This document shows positions 7,214 through 11,858 of a DNA stretch of 11,858 nucleotides, in pieces. The DNA is from CAYZXA01 sp964482335. Lineage in GTDB: Bacteria; Patescibacteriota; Minisyncoccia; Minisyncoccales; MHMH01. The notes below the pieces were generated by a model, which worked only from the letters and a program-made list of their open reading frames with translations, made no database searches and had not been told where the DNA came from. The stretch is from assembly GCA_964482335.1 (NCBI GenBank), contig CAYZXA010000010.1, positions 1 to 11,858 on the forward strand, written 5' to 3'. Within the stretch, counting starts at the first letter, position 1. Each line of letters starts with the position of its first letter. Both the position numbers and the translations under genes were made by a program.

Positions 7214-7705
7214 CTACACGACTAAGTTATAACCTCCATTCTCGTTTAGGTTATACCCGCTCAAATTCCGGCCACCCAAATCAGAAGAACAGTAAGTTCC
7301 ATCTTCATCAGAATTAGCACCTGTGTTATAAGTCCCCTTCTCATTTAGGTTATACCCGCTCAAATTCCGGCCACCCAAATCAGAAGAACAGTAAGTTCCA
7401 TCTTCACCAGTATTAGCGCCTGTGTCGTCACCATAATTATAACCGGTATTTTCATCATTACAGTAACCAGGGCATTTATTGTCGTAAGCATAATCGGTAG
7501 CATCTCTCATTTGCTGAAATTGAGCTGAGGTTATATCGTCTCCTGTTGAAACTGGAAGTTCTGTCCAGCCAGCACCCGAAGCACAGCCGCCCCTGGTAAT
7601 ACTCAAAGTAGTGTAAATGGTATCTAGGTTGGTTTTTACTTCATTTACATCAGCAGCGTCAATTGAATCACCAACGCCAACATCTTCTGTCCAGACAAAG
7701 GCCAT
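7214..7705 (-). CDS. Repeat-bearing small protein A, candidate RiPP precursor
   Basis: A 163-residue acidic protein paralogous to B. The N-terminus (MAFVWTEDVGVGDSID, then AADVNEVKTNLDTIY) is the shared leader-like segment. A second related helix, GDDITSAQFQQMRDATDYAY (55-74), follows an insert containing C41. From residue 78 the sequence is Tyr/Asn/Gly/Asp-rich: KCPGYCN, then a 33-residue unit starting at 102 and repeating from 135 with the core DGTYCSSDLGGRNLSGYNLNE. Cysteines are C41, C78, C82, C106 and C139. The TYCS of each unit lines up with TYCS in protein B, although the rest differs. The stop is TAG; the start is 6 bases after the zinc-ribbon gene, without a Shine-Dalgarno, suggesting coupled translation. 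No signal peptide is present. Leader plus repeated cores upstream of two radical SAM genes fits a RiPP precursor; the modification is unknown. Confidence 0.72.
   Translation of the reverse strand: MAFVWTEDVGVGDSIDAADVNEVKTNLDTIYTTLSITRGGCASGAGWTELPVSTGDDITSAQFQQMRDATDYAYDNKCPGYCNDENTGYNYGDDTGANTGEDGTYCSSDLGGRNLSGYNLNEKGTYNTGANSDEDGTYCSSDLGGRNLSGYNLNENGGYNLVV
7245..7406 (-). repeat. 99-bp tandem repeat in candidate precursor A
   Basis: 7245-7307 and 7344-7406 are identical over 63 bases at an offset of 99, and similarity continues about 20 bases further with scattered changes. Perfect identity at synonymous positions means a recent duplication or ongoing homogenisation. The period equals that of the repeat in gene B. 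Confidence 0.95.
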
Positions 7706-7711
7706 AATTAT

Positions 7712-7921
7712 TTAAGAATAATAAACTGTTCCATGAACTTCGCTGGCATTGTAGATGGGCTTGTTTCCCATATCTAAGCGATAACGAGAGATTCTAATCG
7801 TTCTTCTGCCCACCTTTAGCGTCCCGCACCCTAAACACACCCACAAAGGAGTAGGTATGAATTTTTTTCCAGATTTACCTACTAAATTTATCCAGCGATG
7901 TTTGCACTTTTTTGTTTTCAT
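7712..7921 (-). CDS. Small zinc-ribbon-like protein
   Basis: A 69-residue basic protein with one CxH near the N-terminus (C6, H8) and one CxxCG later (C29, C32), a spacing consistent with a single four-ligand zinc site. The middle contains a strand-rich segment (GTLKVGRRTIRIS) and the C-terminus is polar. There is no signal peptide or membrane helix, so it is probably cytoplasmic. It is the gene directly before candidate precursor A (6-base gap), with 80 bases separating it from the Tat substrate gene. It could bind a peptide, a nucleic acid or a partner enzyme; nothing in the sequence decides this. Not a family I can name. Coding status is supported by the tight spacing and by the zinc-ligand pattern. 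Confidence 0.7.
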   Translation of the reverse strand: MKTKKCKHRWINLVGKSGKKFIPTPLWVCLGCGTLKVGRRTIRISRYRLDMGNKPIYNASEVHGTVYYS

Positions 7922-8001
7922 AAACAGCTAATTAAACAGCACGTAAACCAACACCAGGAGAATCGACCTTTGTTTTTTATAAAATAATCCCCTTGTTTTT
8001 A

Positions 8002-8226
8002 TTAAAATACCTCTTTATCTAGAACTAATATTTCTGCTCCACCCTGATCATAAAAGGTTATCTCATTCCCTTTTTCGGTCACTTTAAATGTTTTGAAGTC
8101 TTTTTCTGTTTCTGTTTCTACTTGTGGTTTCTGAGAACCAAAACCCGAGCCGAAAAACTTCCCTATTAGAAAGGCTCCGATACTTACCAACAAAAACTTT
8201 AGAAAATTTCTTCTATTTAGCTTCAT
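8002..8226 (-). CDS. Small twin-arginine (Tat) substrate of unknown function
   Basis: This 74-residue protein begins with a textbook Tat signal: NRRNFLK (residues 4-10, R5 and R6) and a hydrophobic stretch FLLVSIGAFLIG (11-22). No clear AxA cleavage site follows, so it may stay as an N-terminal membrane anchor with about 45 residues outside. The exported part has a flexible polar linker (QKPQVETETEKD) and a short strand-rich end (EITFYDQGG, AEILVLD). That is too small for the usual cofactor-bearing Tat cargo and has no cysteine. It starts one base after the tatA stop codon, so it is translationally coupled to tatA. A dedicated substrate or an auxiliary of this Tat system is likely; its function is unknown. 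Confidence 0.82.
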   Translation of the reverse strand: MKLNRRNFLKFLLVSIGAFLIGKFFGSGFGSQKPQVETETEKDFKTFKVTEKGNEITFYDQGGAEILVLDKEVF

Positions 8227-8227
8227 T

Positions 8228-8410
8228 TTATTTTTCTTTAGTTTCTTGCTCTTCGGCTTCTTTGAGCTCTTTCTCTATTTCCTTTTTTCCTCTTTTAAAC
8301 TCGCCGCTAAATCTTCCCATAGACCTAGCTAAATCTATAATCTTTTTACCGCCAAAAAGCACAATGCCCACTGCTAAGATAATAATTAATATTTCACCAA
8401 AACCTAACAT
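8228..8410 (-). CDS. tatA: Sec-independent protein translocase subunit TatA
   Basis: A 60-residue TatA/E-type protein: a short N-terminal membrane helix (FGEILIIILAVGIVLF, 4-19), the conserved FG hinge (F19 G20), an amphipathic helix (KKIIDLARSMGRFSGEFKRG) and a charged Lys/Glu tail. TatA oligomers help form the pathway through which TatC passes folded proteins across the cytoplasmic membrane. It lies 54 bases downstream of tatC and one base ahead of the Tat substrate gene. No tatB is present, so this is a minimal TatA-TatC system of the kind found in Gram-positive bacteria. There is no Shine-Dalgarno; the ATG is fixed by the start of the membrane helix. Confidence 0.93.
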   Translation of the reverse strand: MLGFGEILIIILAVGIVLFGGKKIIDLARSMGRFSGEFKRGKKEIEKELKEAEEQETKEK

Positions 8411-8464
8411 TTTATTTCATTTGTTTAATTAAAATTAATCTTCGACCTTTTTTGTTTAATTGTT

Positions 8465-9211
8465 TTAACTTAATAGACATCCTAAAAAATAAAGACCGAC
8501 CATCGGCAAAGACAAAATCAACATAGTAATGCCAGTACCGTCAGGAGTAATTATAGCAGAAAAAATTAAACTAGCCAAAATGGCATACCTCCAATTCTTT
8601 TGCCAAAAACTGGATCTAATTATTCCTAAACGGCTTAGCAAAACCATAAAAACTGGAAGCAGAAAAATAATACCTGTCACTACTATAAAAGCCAAAACCA
8701 TGCCCACAAACTCATTTATAGTAAAGAACAACGCGGCTCCCATTCTTTCAGCATAAGAATAAAGAATGTCAAAAGTTAAAGGTATTAAAACAAAATAGGC
8801 AAAAAGGCAGCCAGCTCCGAATAAGAAAAAAGAGGGGGCCAAAACTTTAAATACTATTTTTCTTTCTTTCCCATAAAGAGCCGGGGCCAAATATTTTATA
8901 AACTTATACAAGATAAAAGGAAGTGAAAAAACTAAACCCAGGAATAAAGAGACAGTAATTTGAGCAAAAAAAGCATTAAGGGGATTGGTAGCAATCAACT
9001 GCACTCCTTCTGGCAATAAATTCTCTTTTATTATTTCCAAAAATTGGACTGAAAAAGACTTAAAAGTAGGTACTAAAAAATAGAAGCTCTCTCCGAATAA
9101 TTCAATTTGGGTTATTCCAAAAACAAAACACAAAGCAGAAAAAGCTAAGAAAACACCCAAACAAGGCAAAAGAAATTTTCTTAATTCATTTAATTCTTCA
9201 AAAAATGCCAT
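8465..9211 (-). CDS. tatC: Sec-independent protein translocase subunit TatC
   Basis: A 248-residue polytopic membrane protein with six predicted helices. Family hallmarks are the N-terminal EELNELRKFLL segment (usually HLxELRxR), NPLNAFFAQITVSLFLG (76-92), the cytoplasmic loop APALYGKERK (109-118) with the conserved Glu (E116) used in signal recognition, FLFGAGCLFAYFVLIPLTF (129-147), and SAIITPDGTGITMLILSLPM (218-237). TatC recognises the twin-arginine signal and recruits TatA. It heads the long minus-strand gene block. Upstream, a TATATT at 9225-9220 could be a -10 element only 8 bases before the ATG, but I see no matching -35. No Shine-Dalgarno precedes the start, which is set by the ELxELR motif. 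Confidence 0.95.
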   Translation of the reverse strand: MAFFEELNELRKFLLPCLGVFLAFSALCFVFGITQIELFGESFYFLVPTFKSFSVQFLEIIKENLLPEGVQLIATNPLNAFFAQITVSLFLGLVFSLPFILYKFIKYLAPALYGKERKIVFKVLAPSFFLFGAGCLFAYFVLIPLTFDILYSYAERMGAALFFTINEFVGMVLAFIVVTGIIFLLPVFMVLLSRLGIIRSSFWQKNWRYAILASLIFSAIITPDGTGITMLILSLPMVGLYFLGCLLS

Positions 9212-9260
9212 AGTTTTAAAATATATCTATTGATTTTAAGGGGTTTTTGATTTGTCATAT

Positions 9261-9283
9261 TGTTCGAGGCTTCGCCTTGGACA
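9261..9283. repeat. Hairpin element 1 with GGCTTCGCC core
   Basis: Arms TGTTCGAGGC and GCCTTGGACA (loop TTC) pair over 10 bases, allowing two G-U wobbles in the plus-strand RNA. It lies in the divergent gap between tatC and the coiled-coil gene. Neither side is followed by a T tract, so a classical terminator is unlikely. Confidence 0.6.
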
Positions 9284-9290
9284 TCTTTGG

Positions 9291-9333
9291 TCGAGATGGT
9301 CGAGTCGAGGTGGTCGAGGTGGAACCTCGGACA
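9291..9333. repeat. TCGAG(A/G)TGG 9-mer array ending in a hairpin
   Basis: TCGAG occurs at 9291, 9300, 9305 and 9314, forming three copies of TCGAG(A/G)TGG plus one truncated copy. The last copy becomes the left arm of a hairpin (CGAGGT at 9315-9320, ACCTCG at 9324-9329). The right arm and tail, ACCTCGGACA, resemble the right arm of the hairpin at 9261-9283. The sequence is distinctly more GC-rich than the surrounding spacer. The function is unknown; it may be operator-like or a mobile palindromic repeat remnant. Confidence 0.55.
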
Positions 9334-9365
9334 GTTTTACTTCGTAACAATTCACATACATAAAC

Positions 9366-9394
9366 TTGACACATCTTTTTTATAAAACTACAAT
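9366..9394 (+). promoter_or_regulatory. Near-consensus sigma-70-type promoter for the coiled-coil gene
   Basis: TTGACA (9366-9371) is a perfect -35, followed by a 17-base spacer and TACAAT (9389-9394), one base off the -10 consensus. Transcription should start near 9400-9402, just 5-7 bases before the ATG at 9407. There is no Shine-Dalgarno, so the mRNA would be effectively leaderless. Confidence 0.85.
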
Positions 9395-9406
9395 AAAAAT
9401 AGAATT

Positions 9407-9694
9407 ATGCTTGACGATAAAGATATTAAAAAACTAAAGGAAGTGCTGGCGACTAAAGAAGATTTGGCTAAAATAGTTACTCTGGAGGAATTTGACCAAT
9501 TTAAGGGTGAAACAAAACAAGATTTAGGCGGCCTTCGTGAATCTATTGAAGCCTTGACGGTTTCTGTAGACAAATTAGTGAAAGCCGTGGCCGATATGCA
9601 TCAAGAATATGTAGTAATAACCGGTAAGGTAGATCGCCACGAAAAATGGATTCAGCAACTTGCTGATAAACTGGGAATCAAATTAGAGTATTGA
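9407..9694 (+). CDS. Small coiled-coil protein, conserved hypothetical type
   Basis: This 95-residue acidic protein consists almost wholly of helix with heptad-like hydrophobic spacing (IEALTVSVDKLVKAVADM and neighbours), preceded by a KEDLAKIVTLEEF segment and ending in RHEKWIQQLADKLGIKLEY. It has no signal peptide, membrane helix or cysteine. Similar short proteins with a HEKWI...GIKLEY-like end are, from memory, common in Patescibacteria genomes; their function is unknown to me. It is the only plus-strand gene here, standing alone between its own strong promoter and its own terminator, divergent from tatC and convergent with the right-hand LamG gene. It ends with TGA, in line with TGA being a normal stop in this genome. 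Confidence 0.85.
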   Translation: MLDDKDIKKLKEVLATKEDLAKIVTLEEFDQFKGETKQDLGGLRESIEALTVSVDKLVKAVADMHQEYVVITGKVDRHEKWIQQLADKLGIKLEY

Positions 9695-9721
9695 TTTAAA
9701 TTAGGATTTACACTATTTCAT

Positions 9722-9748
9722 CAGCTTTTCAAAGAGCTGTTTTTTTTT
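9722..9748 (+). terminator. Rho-independent terminator of the coiled-coil gene
   Basis: CAGCTTTT and its partner AAGAGCTG (9722-9739) fold into a stem with a very small loop and one G-U pair, directly followed by nine T (9740-9748). It lies 27 bases after the TGA stop, in the expected orientation. Confidence 0.88.
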
Positions 9749-9755
9749 GACCTCC

Positions 9756-9821
9756 TTCATTTGAAAGAGGTTTCGCCTCTTTCATTTGACTCTTTCATTT
9801 GAGTAAGGCTTCGCCTTACTC
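9756..9821. repeat. Paired hairpins with TTCATTTGA spacer repeats between convergent genes
   Basis: Two hairpins: GAAAGAGG / CCTCTTTC (9763-9783) and the perfect 9-bp GAGTAAGGC / GCCTTACTC with loop TTC (9801-9821). Each is preceded by TTCATTTGA, which occurs at 9756, 9781 and 9794. The tips read GGTTTCGCC and GGCTTCGCC, the same core as the hairpin at 9261. The second hairpin begins 4 bases after the stop codon of the minus-strand LamG gene and may end or protect that mRNA, though no T tract follows it. Confidence 0.65.
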
Positions 9822-9825
9822 AATC

Positions 9826-11858
9826 TTACAAGCGTAGGTTTCTCCTTGTTTGTAAATAGTGTTTCATTATTTCTTCCGCCGATAATGCTCTGTTGTAGAT
9901 ACGGACTTCGTCAATGGGACCCCTAAAATACTTCGCTGCTCCTTGATTTTGTGTTCCAATGTTTAAAAAACCATCATAATCTAAGTTCTGTCCCACAAAG
10001 AAATCTACTGCTCTTTTTTTCTCAACACCGTCAACATACAAAACACCGTCGTCATTGTCTTCCCTTACCGCAACAAAATGATGCCAAATGCCATCAGTAT
10101 AGGTTTCTGTTGTAGCTAGAGTGGTATAATCACTATGCTGAGCAAACCTTAGATTATTGCTATAAATATAAAATATCCAACCATTAGTATAATCTACTTT
10201 AGACAATAAAGCTTGATGAACCCCGCCTGCTGGATTACACTTTGCCCAAAGTTCCATTGTAAAAGTTCCTGTTCCAAAACCTAAACTACTATCTTTCCCA
10301 CAATCAACATAATCGTTTGTGCCGTCGAAATAGAGTGCCTGTCCAACTATTCCTCCTATTGGTTTAATTCCGCCTTTCAACTCTCCCCAGTTATCTTCAT
10401 CACTCATATCTCTTGTTCCGCTTGAGGTGGTATTCTGGCCATTAAAGTTCCAATAACCTACAAGCCCATCTGACCAGTCGTGAGGATTGGCTGTGGCTAT
10501 TCTTAATCTTGATAATCCATCTCTATAACCTCTTTCTATTTCTGTAGCTGACAGTGCTCGGTTGTAAATACGGACTTCATCAATGAGACCAGTGAAATTA
10601 CGAGATGTTCCCAGCGCAGTTGAACCCAGTATAATCTTTGACCCGGTCTGCCTAGTTCCTGTAAATGTATCGCTACCTCTTTCAACCCCATTCATATATA
10701 TTTTTACATCAGTTCCCTCTATAGTGCCGACAAGATGAGTCCACTCATCTATTGCTACGCCAGCGACATTAGCGCCAGTACACCAATCACTACCTTCACC
10801 TAATATAAACATTGCTGTGTTACTAGAACCAAAAATATACAAATTATAAGGAGAAGTATAATCATTTTTACCATAGTGGTTTCCTATAACAGTGGTATCA
10901 CCGCCACCCACTGTCTTCTTAACCCAAGCTTCAAGAGTTAAATCTCCTGTAATACTATCAATGCTATTATCTCCTCCGCAATCAACATAATCATCTGTAC
11001 CGTCAAAAGAGAGACCATAACCCTGCTTGCCATTCACCCAGCCACCATTACTTGAAGTTGCCATCCAGGTTAAAGTACCGTTACTGCTGTTTATTGAAAC
11101 ATCGTAGGCAGTAGAACCTGAACCTTCATTAAAATTCCAATAGCCGACAAGTCCGTTGTTGTTAGATGCTTTTACCTGTATATTCCTCCTTGTCTGTTTG
11201 TAGTGTTTCATAACTTCTTCCGCCGACAGGGCTCTATTGTAAATACGGACTTCGTCGATATTGCCATCAAAATACATAGGGTCTGCCGCCCACTTGCTTT
11301 TTGATATGTAAAGTGGCTCGGTGCTGTCTATATCAAAACTACTTTCTCCAGTAATATCTACCGCATCGTCAAGAATGCCATCTACATAAAACTCTGCGTT
11401 GCCACTTCTGTCTGCGACTACCACTACATGGTGCCAATGTCCATCCTGAACATCTATTGGAGTGGCGGGGGAAACATAAGTATCATCTAATCCTAATCTT
11501 AGTGCTCCGTCTGATTTCCTTATGTAAAAGATATACCCACCAGTCCCAAGCTCATCATCACTTTTGTCTACAATCCTATTATAACTTTCTGCTGTATCAG
11601 TTCCCTTAATCCAAGCCTCAATAGTAAAATCTCCTGTGCCAAAAATTAAACTGCTGTTGTGGGCAACGCTTACATAATCATCACCATCAAAATAGAGAGC
11701 TTGACCGACTATTCCTCCAGCTACTCCAACTCCATTCTTTAATTCTCCCCAATTATCATTGCTACTCATGTCCCTCGTGCCAGTTGAGGTTGTATTCTGT
11801 CCGTCAAAAGACCAATAGCCAACCAAACCATTTGTCCAGGTATGCGGGTTAGAAGTAG
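9826..11858 (-). CDS. Multi-LamG surface protein, 5' end beyond the window
   Basis: The frame is open to the right edge. A TTG at 11826 could be mistaken for a start, but ten more in-frame codons (TSNPHTWTNG...) precede it and match the linker NPHDWSDG before a later domain, so the true start lies outside. Three LamG/concanavalin A-like domains are visible, at nt 11829-11199, 11154-10525 and 10467-9856. Each begins GLVGYW and ends DEVRIYNRALS(A/T). The first and third share a long motif (GQNTTS, GTRDMS, DNWGELK, GGIVGQALYFDG) missing from the second, indicating duplication of a two-domain unit. The C-terminus stops at QTRRNLRL, exactly where the first domain continues as QTRRNIQVKA. Secretion signals would be outside the window. 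An extracellular adhesin-like role is inferred from domain type. Confidence 0.9.
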   Translation of the reverse strand, partial: TSNPHTWTNGLVGYWSFDGQNTTSTGTRDMSSNDNWGELKNGVGVAGGIVGQALYFDGDDYVSVAHNSSLIFGTGDFTIEAWIKGTDTAESYNRIVDKSDDELGTGGYIFYIRKSDGALRLGLDDTYVSPATPIDVQDGHWHHVVVVADRSGNAEFYVDGILDDAVDITGESSFDIDSTEPLYISKSKWAADPMYFDGNIDEVRIYNRALSAEEVMKHYKQTRRNIQVKASNNNGLVGYWNFNEGSGSTAYDVSINSSNGTLTWMATSSNGGWVNGKQGYGLSFDGTDDYVDCGGDNSIDSITGDLTLEAWVKKTVGGGDTTVIGNHYGKNDYTSPYNLYIFGSSNTAMFILGEGSDWCTGANVAGVAIDEWTHLVGTIEGTDVKIYMNGVERGSDTFTGTRQTGSKIILGSTALGTSRNFTGLIDEVRIYNRALSATEIERGYRDGLSRLRIATANPHDWSDGLVGYWNFNGQNTTSSGTRDMSDEDNWGELKGGIKPIGGIVGQALYFDGTNDYVDCGKDSSLGFGTGTFTMELWAKCNPAGGVHQALLSKVDYTNGWIFYIYSNNLRFAQHSDYTTLATTETYTDGIWHHFVAVREDNDDGVLYVDGVEKKRAVDFFVGQNLDYDGFLNIGTQNQGAAKYFRGPIDEVRIYNRALSAEEIMKHYLQTRRNLRL

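Noticed and set aside
6832..7705. Assignment to the His-Xaa-Ser (HxsA) radical SAM peptide system
   Set aside because: Protein B has HQS and HRS once per repeat and the locus has two radical SAM genes, but protein A lacks these triplets, there is no dense His-x-Ser array, and no HxsD-like gene is evident.
7922..8001. Internal promoter for the zinc-ribbon and precursor genes in the 80-base gap
   Set aside because: AT-rich hexamers occur but none forms a convincing -35/-10 pair with correct spacing, so I see nothing I can support there.
8411..8464. Regulatory element between tatC and tatA
   Set aside because: The spacer has only an AT-rich quasi-palindrome and an AAAGGTCGA also seen in the 7922-8001 gap; both are too short to call.
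9265..9333. CRISPR array
   Set aside because: The repeats are only 9 bases, nearly contiguous and without unique spacers; no cas gene is present.
9692..9694. TGA read as glycine (Gracilibacteria/SR1 code) extending the coiled-coil protein
   Set aside because: The protein already ends in a family-like GIKLEY and a rho-independent terminator follows 27 bases later; the extension would run through that terminator.
11826..11828. TTG as the start codon of the right-hand LamG protein
   Set aside because: It falls inside the conserved GLVGYW motif, and the frame continues upstream with a linker that matches one seen between later domains.

Overview
The window looks like a Patescibacteria (Candidate Phyla Radiation) genome, probably Parcubacteria-like. 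The DNA is AT-rich and gene-dense, and most genes are short and tightly packed. It carries giant LamG-repeat surface proteins with the DEVRIYNRALS-type signature, a minimal Tat system, a small coiled-coil protein ending in GIKLEY, and start codons that mostly lack a strong Shine-Dalgarno. TAA, TAG and TGA all serve as stops, so I see no UGA-glycine recoding of the Gracilibacteria/SR1 kind. The lineage is inference from gene style; no rRNA gene is present.

Layout: the block 9211 down to 1 is all on the minus strand with small gaps. In transcription order it holds tatC, tatA, a small twin-arginine substrate, a small CHCC zinc-ribbon protein, two related repeat-bearing small proteins (A at 7214-7705, B at 6832-7194), two radical SAM enzymes overlapping by 23 nt (one SPASM-type), an unrecognised basic-tailed helical protein, a ComF-like phosphoribosyltransferase, and a membrane-anchored multi-LamG protein running off the left edge. 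At 9407-9694 one small coiled-coil gene runs on the plus strand from a near-consensus, apparently leaderless promoter to a rho-independent terminator. It is divergent from tatC and convergent with a second LamG protein (9826-11858, minus) whose start lies beyond the right edge.

The most interesting part is 4192-7921. Proteins A and B share a leader-like N-terminus (MAFxWTED...VGxSID) but have different C-terminal halves. Each C-terminal half is a tandem 33-residue repeat (99 bp) with one Tyr-Cys-Ser and roughly eight-residue sub-spacing rich in Tyr, Asn, Gly and Ser. They lie immediately upstream of the two radical SAM genes. This is the layout expected of a RiPP (ribosomally made, post-translationally modified peptide) locus with two tandem precursors and two maturases. 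No peptidase or ABC exporter is visible; the adjacent Tat genes are the only export machinery in view. The function is inferred from architecture, and the product is unknown.

Both LamG proteins show internal duplication of two-domain units, and one LamG domain is split by an inserted domain of about 215 residues. Compact hairpins sharing a GG(C/T)TTCGCC core flank the single plus-strand gene. No stretch above 300 bases lacks a gene.
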